Positions 7,755-16,315 of a stretch of 27,415 nucleotides of DNA are shown here, one piece after another. Below the pieces are notes generated by a model that was not told the origin of the DNA, ran no database searches, and was given only the letters and a program-made list of their open reading frames with translations. This DNA is from an uncultured Porphyromonadaceae bacterium (lineage in GTDB: Bacteria; Bacteroidota; Bacteroidia; Bacteroidales; UBA11471). The stretch covers positions 1 through 27,415 of the forward strand of contig UQOX01000030.1 in the NCBI GenBank assembly GCA_900542765.1. Reading direction: 5' to 3'. Each line of letters opens with the position of its first letter. Position 1 is the stretch's first letter. A program made the position numbers and the translations under genes.

Positions 7755-8723
7755 CTAATTTCCTCTATTTTCGCGGTAGGCGTCGATGCGCTGTTTGAAG
7801 TTGCGGTGGAGGCATTCGCTGTATAGCCAGGGTTCTATGCCGTGGTAGTCGCCTACGTTGAGTATGTCGAGAATGTTGGGCAGGCTGCTGCCGTCGTATC
7901 CGTCGAGCACGAGCACCTTGTATTCGGGCGATAGGGTTACCGTGATGCTGTCGTGGAGCTGTGCCGGCGTGGCATCGGTGCGCCAGTTGACCGGGTTGAT
8001 GCACATGACATTGGGCACGCTTATCACCGGTTTTACATATTTCACGTCGGAGACGGAGTTGTAGCAGATGGTGACACCCGTGTCGGTCGAGTCTTGGGCG
8101 GCGATAATCCATGGGGCCTGTGCTACGTCGTCGGGAGTGACTTTATAGCCGAGCACATAGGCGGCGACCAGCCGGGTGCGGGTCTCTTCGGACAGGGTTT
8201 TCAGCAGTTCGACCACCGACTTGCCTCCTTGGCTGAATCCCGCGAGAATAAACGGCCGGCCGTTGTTGTAGTGTGTCAGGTAATAGTCGAAGGCGTTCTG
8301 CACGTCGACAAATGCCACGTCGCGGTAACGGCGGTTTATCGTGTCTTCGTTGAGCGTGGCCCACGAGTCGAGCGTGATGTGCCGGTAGAACGGGGCGTAG
8401 AAGTTGTTGCCGTCGGCCATGTATTGGGCGACTTGGCTTATCTCGATGTCCATGTCGGCGCGGTGTTCGGGTTTCGACGGGTCGGCGTGGTGCGATACGA
8501 TGCCTTCGTCGGTGTACCAGTCATATTCCCATGTCGAGACGATGTAGAACACGTCGGCTCCTGTGCCGGTGTCGTTCAAGGCGATGTGCCACGAAATGCT
8601 GTCGGCGTATGATGGTTGTGCGGGAACGAATACCGATGAGATATGGGTCTGTTTGTCGGAACTTTGGCAACTGGCCAAGTAGAGGCTCGCAAGTAGCAGT
8701 GTACTCAAAAGTTTGGTTTTCAT
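7755..8723 (-). CDS. DUF3089 family alpha/beta-hydrolase lipoprotein
   Basis: The 322-residue protein begins with a lipoprotein signal peptide with lipobox LASC (Cys19), so it should be anchored in a membrane facing the periplasm or surface. The body matches DUF3089 (PF11288), an alpha/beta-hydrolase-like family common in Bacteroidales. It includes the N-terminal 'ADVFYI' and 'YAPFYR' motifs and the nucleophile elbow GFSQGG with Ser164. A later NPVNWRTD block and a closing 'GDYHG' segment probably contribute the acid/His side of the active site. It probably hydrolyses an ester or related bond; the substrate is unknown. Monocistronic, with the hairpin at 7666-7705 as its terminator. No clear -7 element was found upstream. 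Confidence 0.85.
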   Translation of the reverse strand: MKTKLLSTLLLASLYLASCQSSDKQTHISSVFVPAQPSYADSISWHIALNDTGTGADVFYIVSTWEYDWYTDEGIVSHHADPSKPEHRADMDIEISQVAQYMADGNNFYAPFYRHITLDSWATLNEDTINRRYRDVAFVDVQNAFDYYLTHYNNGRPFILAGFSQGGKSVVELLKTLSEETRTRLVAAYVLGYKVTPDDVAQAPWIIAAQDSTDTGVTICYNSVSDVKYVKPVISVPNVMCINPVNWRTDATPAQLHDSITVTLSPEYKVLVLDGYDGSSLPNILDILNVGDYHGIEPWLYSECLHRNFKQRIDAYRENRGN

Positions 8724-9022
8724 GTTTTTCCGTTGAATGTTTTTTATAAATGCCGGCTTCGGAGCGGAGCGTGTGTCGCGGTTTTCGATGTCGGCGCGAA
8801 TGCGTTTTTTTGAGGCTGCAAGTTATGAATATTGATTGAGAAATTCAATGAAAAATCCCATCAGGAATGGATAAGGAGGGCGATTCGTGGCCGTCTGCCG
8901 TTGTTTCTCCTTGTGAGAGCGCGATTTAGACTATCGATGTCGGCCTGTTTTTTATCTTCCCCGTAATGTGAAATCGCGGAGAAACGCGTGTGGTTGGGCG
9001 GGAAACGGGTAGGGGGGATTAA
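8724..9022. other. Intergenic region, nothing distinctive
   Basis: This stretch lies between the start of the DUF3089 gene and the terminator hairpin of the efflux operon. It should contain the DUF3089 promoter, but I see no exact TAnnTTTG element on the minus strand. No open frame here looks real. Confidence 0.5.
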
Positions 9023-9056
9023 AGCCAAAGAGGCGGCCGATGCCGCCTCTTTGGCT
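9023..9056 (-). terminator. Rho-independent-type terminator of the RND operon
   Basis: A perfect 15-bp GC-rich stem (9023-9037 with 9042-9056) and 4-base loop begins 5 bases after the stop of the TolC-like gene. On the minus strand it is followed by a short TTTAAT. It almost certainly ends the efflux operon. Confidence 0.85.
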
Positions 9057-9061
9057 GGTAT

Positions 9062-10417
9062 TTATTCCAATCGCCCGGTGGTGCGACGGAATTCGGTTTC
9101 GTAGATTTTGTATTGCGTTTGGGCTTCGATGAGGTTGCTCTCGGCTTGTTGCCATTGCGATTGGGCGTCGAGCAAGTCGGTGAGGCTCGACATGTGCTGG
9201 CGATACCGGTCTTGCATGACACGCAGGTTCTCGCGGGCTTGTTGGCACCCCAGGTTGGCGGTCTCTATCATGGCATAACCTTCGGAGAGGTTTTGTCGGG
9301 CCTGTTGCGCTTCGATGGAGAGCAGCCGCCGGTTTTGCGACAAGTCGAGTTCGGCGTTGCGCAGTTGGAGCCTCGATTGTTTTATTTTTTTGAAGTTGGC
9401 TCCCCAGTGTAAAATGGGAATCGATACCGATACCATGCCAACGGTAAATCCGTCTTCGAATTTCTGCGTGTAAGGAATGGGGTTTCCCGTGGGGTCGGTG
9501 GTTATTCCTTGCAATTTGATATTCCCGTAATAGGTGTATCCAATGCTGAGTCCCGCCGTGGGAAGCATATCGGCACGGGTCATTTTTATCTGTTGCTGTT
9601 GGGCTTCGACCTGTTTTTGCAGCAGTATCAGTTCGGGACGTTGCGAAATGTCGGCATCGAGGCCAAGGGGCGGTGTGATGGCGATAACCGTGTCGATGGC
9701 CGTAATCGGGGTTTCAAGGTCGGCTCCGATAATATGACATAGGGCCAATCGACAAAGGTTGACACCGTTGCGGGCTTTTTGCAGTTGGTAGTTGATTTCG
9801 CTGCGTTTGGCCTTGATGCGTAACAAATCGTTGGGCGTGGCCATCTGTGCTTGCACGCTCACTTCGGTTGTGCGGTAGAGCGTGTCGATTTGTCGGCAAT
9901 AGCTTTCGAGCATGGCAATCTTGCGTGTGGTGGCCAGGAAGGTCCAGTAGGCATTGTCGGCATCGGCAATGACTTGCATGCGGGTCTTGCGCCGGGTTTC
10001 GTCGGCACATTCGGCTCCGATGCGGGCCAGTTTGTTGCCGGCGATGATTTTGCCGCCGGCATAGAGGGGTTGAGTGAGGGAGAGTCCGGCCATGTAAGTG
10101 CCTTTCATCTGCATTTTCATACCCATGATGTCGATGTCTTCGACGATGTAGGCTCCCACGGCGCTCCCGTCTATGGTCGGTAGGTAAGAGGTGAGGGCGA
10201 TGGCTTTGTCGAGCTCGGCCTTGCGCAGGTTGTTATCGGCCTTTTGCAGCTCTTCGTTATGCGTCAGAGCCATTTCCCGGCATTCGGACAGAGTGAGTGA
10301 GAGCGGTGTCGGCGTCTGGCTGTTTATCGCAAGAGGCAGAGCCGTGGCCGCGATGGCCAGCAGCCATCTTTTGGCCAACCGGTTTTGGAAGCGGATTATG
10401 GAAATAGAGGTTTTCAT
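9062..10417 (-). CDS. TolC-family outer membrane efflux protein
   Basis: This 451-residue outer-membrane channel completes the tripartite pump encoded just upstream. It has a long N-terminal signal sequence (basic n-region RFQNRLAKRW, hydrophobic core, cleavage near INSQ). Two OEP repeats follow, with the typical opening LSECREMALTHNEEL and a second-half segment ending LLDAQSQWQQAESNLIEAQ. Length is normal for the family. Its ATG overlaps the pump's stop codon as ATGA (10414-10417), implying translational coupling, and a strong hairpin follows 5 bases after its stop. An in-frame TTG two codons upstream is possible but unnecessary. Confidence 0.92.
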   Translation of the reverse strand: MKTSISIIRFQNRLAKRWLLAIAATALPLAINSQTPTPLSLTLSECREMALTHNEELQKADNNLRKAELDKAIALTSYLPTIDGSAVGAYIVEDIDIMGMKMQMKGTYMAGLSLTQPLYAGGKIIAGNKLARIGAECADETRRKTRMQVIADADNAYWTFLATTRKIAMLESYCRQIDTLYRTTEVSVQAQMATPNDLLRIKAKRSEINYQLQKARNGVNLCRLALCHIIGADLETPITAIDTVIAITPPLGLDADISQRPELILLQKQVEAQQQQIKMTRADMLPTAGLSIGYTYYGNIKLQGITTDPTGNPIPYTQKFEDGFTVGMVSVSIPILHWGANFKKIKQSRLQLRNAELDLSQNRRLLSIEAQQARQNLSEGYAMIETANLGCQQARENLRVMQDRYRQHMSSLTDLLDAQSQWQQAESNLIEAQTQYKIYETEFRRTTGRLE

Positions 10418-13400
10418 GCACAAGGTTTTTTGATGTGGAACAATGCCGTATAGAACAGCGGTAGGAGTATGAGGGTAATGATTGTCCCCACGGTGAGTCC
10501 GCCCATGATGGTGATGGCCATCGAGCCGTACATGGGGTCACCGACGAGGGGTATCATGCCCACGATGGTCGTGAGTGAGGCCATGAGTACGGGGCGAACG
10601 CGGGACACGGTGGCTTCTACTACGGCATGATAGGGGTGCCGGTGTTCTTCGGTGATGAGCCGGTTGATTTCATCGACGAGCACGATGGCATTTTTTACCA
10701 TCATACCCATGAGACCCATCATGCCGATGATGGCCATGAACGTGAAGGGCTGTTGCAGGAAGTAGAGCGAGGGAACGATTCCACACAGGACAAACGGCAG
10801 GCATAGAAGAATGAGCCCTACTTTTTTCCAACTGTTGAAGAGCAGCAATAAGATGCCCAAGATAAGGAATATGGTGATAGGAACGTATTTCAACAAATTC
10901 AATATCGCATCGTGTTGCAATTCACCTTCTCCCACCCAACGCATTTCATATCCGTCGGGGAGAGGAATAGCCTCTATCTCGTCCTTGATGCTTGCCACGG
11001 CTTTGGCCGGGGTCGCGTCGAAGAGGGCATAGTTGGGGTCGCACTGCGCTTCGATGACCCGTTTGCCGTTGAGGCGCATCACACAACTCTCTTCCCAATC
11101 GAGACGCATGTCGGGAGCGACGTTGCTGAGCGGGGTGCTGCGCACCATGTTGTCGTGCAATTCGTTGAACCCTGTTCCCCCGGTGAGTGCATTCATCACT
11201 TCATTTTCGTCAATGCGCACATTCATCATGCTCCATACGGGAATGTCGCCCAAGGACGAAATGCGGCTCCCGTCGTCATTGCGTACAAGCAGGCGAACGG
11301 GCAGTATGCGGTCTTGTTCGTAGATGACACCCACCGGCAGACCGTCGGTGGCGGCCAACAGGGCATTTCCGATGTCGCTCCGGCTGATGCCCGCGCGCAA
11401 GGCGTCTTGTCGCACATACTCGGCCACCAACGTCTTGCCTTTGGCTTTCCAGTTGTTCTCGACCGAGTAGGGGTCGATATAGGGGCTGTGCCGCATGATT
11501 TCCTCGGCTTGGCGGCTCAGGTCGCGCAGCACGGCCGGGTCGGGACCGGCAAATTCCACCTCTACCGTGTGGGAGGTCGAAATCGAGAAGTTGTATTTGC
11601 GTGCCCGGATATAGGCATCGGGATATTGGTTGCGCAGTTCATCGAGAATGACAGGTATCGATTCGACGACGACATCGTAGTCTTCGCAATCGACAATCAG
11701 TTCGCCGTAACAGTCTCCGCCCGAGGTCATGGGCCTTACGAGACAGTAGTGCGCCGGGGCGCTTCCCATGCTGGCCGATACCCGCACGATACCTTCTTTG
11801 GTTTTGAGTTTGCGGCTTATTTCGAGAAGGTCTTCTTTTACGTCATCGGGGCTGCTTTGCGCCGGCAAGAAGTACTCGATGACAAACTGGTCGTAGTCGA
11901 AATCGGGGAAAAACAGGTTCTTCACCTTTGTCATGCCGTAGGCCGAAAGCAGCAATACGCACACCGCTGTTGCGATGGTTGTTTTTTTGTACTCGATGAG
12001 GGTGGCGATGGTATGACGCACAAAACGGTGGACGGGAGAGTTCATGCAACCCTCTTTACTCGTGGTTTTCTCCCGAGGAGAAAGCCACGATTTGGCACAC
12101 ATGGGTACTTGTATGAGGGCCAATACCCAACTGGCCAAGAGACTCACGCAAAGTACGAGGAACAGGTCTTTGGCATATTCGCCGGCCGAGTCGGGTGAGA
12201 GGTAGATGCAAATAAACGTGGCGGCGGCGATAATCGTGGCGCCCAATAGCGGTAGGGCGGTGTTCTGCCCGATGCGATAGAGGTAGGTCTTAGGGCCGAA
12301 GCCGCGTTTCTTGTCGATGAGAATGCCGTCCATGATGACGATGGCGTTGTCGACGAGCATACCCATGGCTACGATGAAGGCTCCCAGCGAAATGCGTTGC
12401 AGCGTGGTGCCGCATGCCAGTAGTATGGGGAAGGAGACGGCGATGGTGAGGACGAGCCCCACGCCGATGATGAGGCCGCTGCGGAATCCCATGGTGAAGA
12501 CAAGTACCAAGATGACAATGAGCACCGACTCCAACAGATTGAGCATGAATGAGCCGATGGCGGCATCTACCAGGTCGGGCTGGAAAAATATCTTTTCGGT
12601 CTCCATGCCCACAGGTACCTGTTGCATCACTTCGGCCAGTCGGGCATCGACGGCTTTGCCTACGTCGGGGACGATGGCATCGTTTTCGAGGGCGATGCAG
12701 ATGGCGATAGCCGGTCTCCCGTCGACAAAGAATCCGTTGCGTTGGGGCTCGGCATAGGTGCGTTCGACCGTTGCCAGGTCGCCCAGACGCAACTGTTTCC
12801 CATCGGCCGTCGTGATGAGGAGGTCGCGTATGTCGTCTTCGTTCGAGAGGGCACCGTCGATGCGTAGCGGAATGCGGTCGCCTTCCTGTTGATAGCTGCC
12901 GGCATCGATGGGTTTGCCGGCATTTTGCAAAGCCATCATGACTTGTGTGGGGATAAGGCCGTTGCGGGCGAGAGTTTCTTTGGAAAAAGTCAAGTTGATG
13001 CTTTCTTCGCGGTTCCCGGCGATGATGACCCGTTTTACCCCGCTTACGCCCAAGAGTTCTCGTCTGATGAATTTGGCGTATTTGTACATCTCGGGATATT
13101 CATATCCGTCGGCAGTCAGGGCGTAGAAGATGCCATACACGTCCATCATGTCGTCGATGACGACCGGGTCGTAGCAACCGGCCGGGAGCATTGCCTTGGC
13201 ATCGTTCACCTTGCGCCGCAGCAGGTCGAAGTGTTGTTCGAGTTCATCGAGCAGTACGGTCATCTTGAATTCAACGGTAATTATGGCTGCGCCGTTTTGG
13301 CATTCGCTCTTTATCTTATGCACATTGGGCAGGGCGCGCAATTCGTCTTCCATGACCTGAGCCGCGTTCAACTCTACCTCATGCGCATTTGCTCCGGGCC

Positions 13401-13551
13401 AAGGTATCACGACCATGGCCTGTTTGGTGGCTACGGCAGGGTCTTCGAGTTTGGGCATTGCCATGAATGCCATGACGCCCGCCAACAAAATACCCGCCAT
13501 GAGCGACCAGAAGAGGGTGGGCCGTTTGATAAAAAATTCGGTTATTTTCAT
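10414..13551 (-). CDS. RND-family efflux pump, inner membrane subunit
   Basis: This 1045-residue protein is a full-length AcrB/MexB-type resistance-nodulation-division pump. It begins with the classical cytoplasmic N-terminus and TM1 (EFFIKRPTLFWSLMAGI). Two periplasmic loops each follow TM1 and TM7, and it ends in a TM cluster near LILLPLFYTALFHI. The proton-relay region in TM4 reads VDNAIV with Asp401 and Asn402, where AcrB has two aspartates; TM10 retains the lysine (Lys953 in MMVKNAIVL). Substrates cannot be inferred. It sits in the middle of the operon: its ATG overlaps the adaptor's stop by one base (TAATG) and its stop overlaps the TolC start (ATGA). Confidence 0.93.
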   Translation of the reverse strand: MKITEFFIKRPTLFWSLMAGILLAGVMAFMAMPKLEDPAVATKQAMVVIPWPGANAHEVELNAAQVMEDELRALPNVHKIKSECQNGAAIITVEFKMTVLLDELEQHFDLLRRKVNDAKAMLPAGCYDPVVIDDMMDVYGIFYALTADGYEYPEMYKYAKFIRRELLGVSGVKRVIIAGNREESINLTFSKETLARNGLIPTQVMMALQNAGKPIDAGSYQQEGDRIPLRIDGALSNEDDIRDLLITTADGKQLRLGDLATVERTYAEPQRNGFFVDGRPAIAICIALENDAIVPDVGKAVDARLAEVMQQVPVGMETEKIFFQPDLVDAAIGSFMLNLLESVLIVILVLVFTMGFRSGLIIGVGLVLTIAVSFPILLACGTTLQRISLGAFIVAMGMLVDNAIVIMDGILIDKKRGFGPKTYLYRIGQNTALPLLGATIIAAATFICIYLSPDSAGEYAKDLFLVLCVSLLASWVLALIQVPMCAKSWLSPREKTTSKEGCMNSPVHRFVRHTIATLIEYKKTTIATAVCVLLLSAYGMTKVKNLFFPDFDYDQFVIEYFLPAQSSPDDVKEDLLEISRKLKTKEGIVRVSASMGSAPAHYCLVRPMTSGGDCYGELIVDCEDYDVVVESIPVILDELRNQYPDAYIRARKYNFSISTSHTVEVEFAGPDPAVLRDLSRQAEEIMRHSPYIDPYSVENNWKAKGKTLVAEYVRQDALRAGISRSDIGNALLAATDGLPVGVIYEQDRILPVRLLVRNDDGSRISSLGDIPVWSMMNVRIDENEVMNALTGGTGFNELHDNMVRSTPLSNVAPDMRLDWEESCVMRLNGKRVIEAQCDPNYALFDATPAKAVASIKDEIEAIPLPDGYEMRWVGEGELQHDAILNLLKYVPITIFLILGILLLLFNSWKKVGLILLCLPFVLCGIVPSLYFLQQPFTFMAIIGMMGLMGMMVKNAIVLVDEINRLITEEHRHPYHAVVEATVSRVRPVLMASLTTIVGMIPLVGDPMYGSMAITIMGGLTVGTIITLILLPLFYTALFHIKKPCA

Positions 13552-14615
13552 TACAGTACCCCTCCTACGTTGGTTTGAGAATTGTGTTCGAGAATACGCA
13601 CTTTGTCGTGTTCTTGCAACGTATTGACGCCGGCATTCACGATGCGTTCGTCCCCGTCGAGACCCTCGACGACGATGGCCCGGCCTGTCTCGTCGGTGCC
13701 GTCGACGACAAGGCTGCGGCGCGACACGGTAGAGTCGTCATTGACGACCCACACGCAGGTTTCGCCGTTGTTGTAAAACAAGGCGTGCAGAGGCAATGTG
13801 TAGGCTCCTGCCGTGTCGGGATTGCTGAGCCGGACAATGACTTCGACGTTCAATCCCGGTGTGATTTCTTCGGCGGGAAGGGTTTCGAAAGTCAGTCTCA
13901 TTTTATAGAGTTGGTTGCCGTCGGCTTTGGGCGTGATGCCGACCAATTTCAAGGGCAACTCTTCTCCCGAGGCATGGAGTTGCCGGCATGAAATGCGCTC
14001 GATGAGTTTGCGTTGTGCATAGAGCGATGCCGGAATGTCCAATGTCACATCGAGCCGGTGGGTGTCGAGCAGCGTGATGAAAGGGGTTCCGGCATCGACC
14101 ATTTCGGCCTCTTCAAAGTTGATGTTCTGCACATATCCGCCGACCGGGGCATGGAGTCGGGTATAATTGCATTTGTTGCGGTTGATTTGTAATTGCACGC
14201 CGACTTGTTCGAGACCGGCTTTGGCTTTCTCGTAATCGTTCCCGGCCAGGCTGTTGTTTTCATAAAGTTGTTTGAGCCGGGCCACTTCATGGCTTAATTG
14301 CTCATGCTGTATCTCCAAGGCTTTGATGCCCAGGGTGTAGTCGGAGTCGTCGAGACAGGCCAACAGTTGGCCTTTTTCCACGCGGTCACCTTCTTTGACG
14401 ACGATGCGTTCGATTTGTCCCGCCGTTTTGAACCCCAGGTTTATCTCTTGGGCTTCTTCTACGATGCCTGTGAAGGATTTGAGCGAGTAGGGCAGAAGCG
14501 GAGTTGGCGTGGTCAATTCTGCGCTTCTTTTCAGTTGTGTGTCCTGTTGGGGAACTTGGCAGCCCGTAAAAGGCAGCAAGCCGATGAGTAACAGTAGTGT
14601 GGGTGATGCTTTCAT
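13551..14615 (-). CDS. RND periplasmic adaptor (membrane fusion lipoprotein)
   Basis: This 354-residue HlyD/AcrA-type adaptor bridges the pump and the TolC channel in the periplasm. It has a lipoprotein signal peptide with Cys19 (PFTGC). A biotinyl-lipoyl-like half motif (VVKEGDRVEKGQLLACLDD), a helical hairpin centred on the LKQLYENNSLAGNDYEKAK segment, the second lipoyl half (LHAPVGGYVQNINFEEAEMV), and beta-barrel and membrane-proximal domains follow. It is the first gene of the adaptor-pump-TolC operon. No regulator gene of TetR, MarR or AraC type is adjacent. Confidence 0.92.
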   Translation of the reverse strand: MKASPTLLLLIGLLPFTGCQVPQQDTQLKRSAELTTPTPLLPYSLKSFTGIVEEAQEINLGFKTAGQIERIVVKEGDRVEKGQLLACLDDSDYTLGIKALEIQHEQLSHEVARLKQLYENNSLAGNDYEKAKAGLEQVGVQLQINRNKCNYTRLHAPVGGYVQNINFEEAEMVDAGTPFITLLDTHRLDVTLDIPASLYAQRKLIERISCRQLHASGEELPLKLVGITPKADGNQLYKMRLTFETLPAEEITPGLNVEVIVRLSNPDTAGAYTLPLHALFYNNGETCVWVVNDDSTVSRRSLVVDGTDETGRAIVVEGLDGDERIVNAGVNTLQEHDKVRILEHNSQTNVGGVL

Positions 14616-14643
14616 TGTGTGATGGTTCTATAAAATGATACGG

Positions 14644-14651
14644 CAAAGGTA
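14644..14651 (-). promoter_or_regulatory. -7 promoter element TACCTTTG
   Basis: The minus strand reads TACCTTTG, an exact TAnnTTTG match 28 bases upstream of the adaptor ATG. It is the probable promoter of the efflux operon, with a short leader. No well-spaced -33 TTTG is visible. Confidence 0.55.
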
Positions 14652-14822
14652 GCCTCGGCCGGTGTGAGTCTATACGCCTATTTGGAGGCAAGAATGTCCT
14701 ATATGACGCTTTTTGGAAAAGGCTATTGGTCGCGAAAACGAAATTTATTGACTTGCGTGTCGGGGAAAGATTCCACGCTCAGAACAGGATATGGGTTTGA
14801 TGAATAAGGGAGGGGGAAATAA

Positions 14823-14864
14823 ACACCACGGGGGATTGTCCTGCAAGACAATCCCCCGTGGTGT
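14823..14864 (-). terminator. Strong terminator after the FN3-like lipoprotein gene
   Basis: A perfect 18-bp stem (14823-14840 with 14847-14864) and 6-base loop is followed on the minus strand by TTTATTT. It begins 24 bases after the stop of the lipoprotein gene at 14889. It insulates the efflux operon promoter downstream. Confidence 0.9.
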
Positions 14865-14888
14865 GATAGGAGATAAGCGGGTGTTTCC

Positions 14889-15587
14889 TTATTCGTTGCC
14901 GACGATTACCCGCACCGTGGTTGTGGAAGAGTTGATATAGGGGGCATTCTCGGCAGGTAGGGCCGTTACCGAGAAATAGTAGAGCGAGTCGATGTTTACG
15001 CTCAATGCCGAGGTGTAGGTTTCTTGTGTCCTGCCTGTTGTGGTGCCCGATACGGTGCCGTTCCCTGTCGAAGTGCTGTGGAAAAATGAGTAGCTGTACT
15101 TGTCGGCATTTTCCACGGCATTCCAACTGAGGGAGATTCTTGCCTTGGTGGCCGACAACCGCTCTTCGACGGTGTAGCGTATCGATGAGGCGTCGGGGGC
15201 GGAGAGCAGACTCTTGTTGACGGGGCAGACAAAGGTGTATTCACTCATGTCGGAGTCGAGATAGATGGACATGCCCTGTGTGCTTCCGTTGGCGTAGATG
15301 TAGAAAGTTTGCCACGAGTCGATGTAGTTGTCGCCGAGGTAATAGCTGGCTGTCGTGGTAATTTCGGGGAAAAGGTCGAACAATCCCTTTTTCACCGAAT
15401 AGGAGGTGGCGTTGGGTACGTTGTCCCATGTGAGCGTGCGTTGTTGCACGTCGAGACGGACGTTTTGCGGAGCGGCGAGCTGTTCGGTCGTGATGATTAT
15501 TTCATCTTCGCTCTTTTCGCATGACGTGCACATGAGGGATATGCTTGTAAAAAGCAGACCGGCCGATAAAATTGCGATGTGTTTCAT
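14889..15587 (-). CDS. Lipoprotein with fibronectin type III-like repeats
   Basis: The 232-residue product has a signal peptide ending in CTSC with the lipid-accepting Cys at residue 23. The residues after it (EKSEDE) are strongly acidic, like the lipoprotein export signals that place lipoproteins on the outer surface in Bacteroidetes. The rest shows two FN3-like beta-sandwich signatures. The first has LAAPQNVRLD followed by LTWDNVPNATSYSV. The second, after a linker, has ISLSWNAVENADKYSY and ends with YYFSVTALPAE. No enzymatic motif is seen. It is an orphan surface lipoprotein, possibly adhesive or polysaccharide-related, with its own promoter and terminator. Function unknown. Confidence 0.75.
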   Translation of the reverse strand: MKHIAILSAGLLFTSISLMCTSCEKSEDEIIITTEQLAAPQNVRLDVQQRTLTWDNVPNATSYSVKKGLFDLFPEITTTASYYLGDNYIDSWQTFYIYANGSTQGMSIYLDSDMSEYTFVCPVNKSLLSAPDASSIRYTVEERLSATKARISLSWNAVENADKYSYSFFHSTSTGNGTVSGTTTGRTQETYTSALSVNIDSLYYFSVTALPAENAPYINSSTTTVRVIVGNE

Positions 15588-15650
15588 TGTTGTGTTGTGA
15601 TTTTTCGAGGAATGAACAATCCTCAGGGTAACCTATGCGTGAAATTTTTA

Positions 15651-15658
15651 CAAAGGTA
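15651..15658 (-). promoter_or_regulatory. -7 promoter element TACCTTTG
   Basis: TACCTTTG on the minus strand is identical to the element of the efflux operon and lies 63 bases upstream of the FN3-like lipoprotein ATG. The flanks are AT-rich, as is usual for Bacteroidetes promoters. Confidence 0.6.
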
Positions 15659-15778
15659 AACAAAATCGTTGCTTAATGAAAATTTTTGCAAACAAATGAC
15701 GAAAAATCTTTGTGCCTCCAAGTTGGCCAGCATTGAGAGGCAAGGAAAATCTCCTTTCCGAAAACACTTGTGGTCATC

Positions 15779-16315
15779 TTACACGTTGGCACCCATGCGG
15801 TAGGCTTCGTCGAGGAGGGGTGTCCCGTCGATGTCGCCCATTTTCCAAACGCCGCAACCGTAGAGGCACCCTTTCTCGACGGCTCCTTCGAGGCAGTCGG
15901 TGAAGCCGCGCAGGCTGTCGAACGTGCGTTCCAAGAGTTGCTTTTCTCCCTCGGCCGCCGTGGCGATGAAATAAAATTCCTTGTTGCTGATTTCGGTGTA
16001 GCGGGCGCAGCAACGGTCGATGAATGTCTTCATCTGCCCGCTCATCGTGTAGAAGTAGACCGGCGTCGCCAGCACGATGACATCGGCCTGAATCATCTTC
16101 TCGACGAGCTCTGCAACGTCGTCTTTTTGCGGGCAGGGTTTCCCGTAGAGGCTGCATACGCTGCACCCGGTGCAGTAGTTGATGTGTTTGTCGGCGAGAA
16201 AAATTTTCTCGACATGGTGCCCTTTGTCGAGGCTTCCGGCCATGAAGCGGTCACACAGGGTGTCGGAGTTTCCGCCCCGTCGAGGGCTTGATGAGAGAAT
16301 CAGTATGTTTTTCAT
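15779..16315 (-). CDS. Iron-sulfur-flavoprotein-like NAD(P)H-dependent FMN reductase
   Basis: The 178-residue protein has the flavodoxin-like fold of the NADPH-dependent FMN reductase family. The opening ILILSSSPRRGGNSD is the FMN phosphate loop, and ATPVYFYTMSGQMKTFIDR is the second flavin-contact region. Cys48, Cys51, Cys54 and Cys61 form a C-x2-C-x2-C-x6-C cluster. This matches the compact 4Fe-4S motif known from archaeal iron-sulfur flavoproteins. It should be cytoplasmic, passing electrons between NAD(P)H, FMN and Fe-S partners. It is the last gene of the nine-gene operon: its ATG overlaps the tatC stop as ATGA. In-frame codons upstream to 16363 lie inside tatC and add no fold. Confidence 0.85.
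   Translation of the reverse strand: MKNILILSSSPRRGGNSDTLCDRFMAGSLDKGHHVEKIFLADKHINYCTGCSVCSLYGKPCPQKDDVAELVEKMIQADVIVLATPVYFYTMSGQMKTFIDRCCARYTEISNKEFYFIATAAEGEKQLLERTFDSLRGFTDCLEGAVEKGCLYGCGVWKMGDIDGTPLLDEAYRMGANV

Noticed and set aside
10912..12198. Plus-strand open frame of 428 codons
   Set aside because: Antisense to the RND pump with unmistakable family motifs; composition typical of an antisense shadow.
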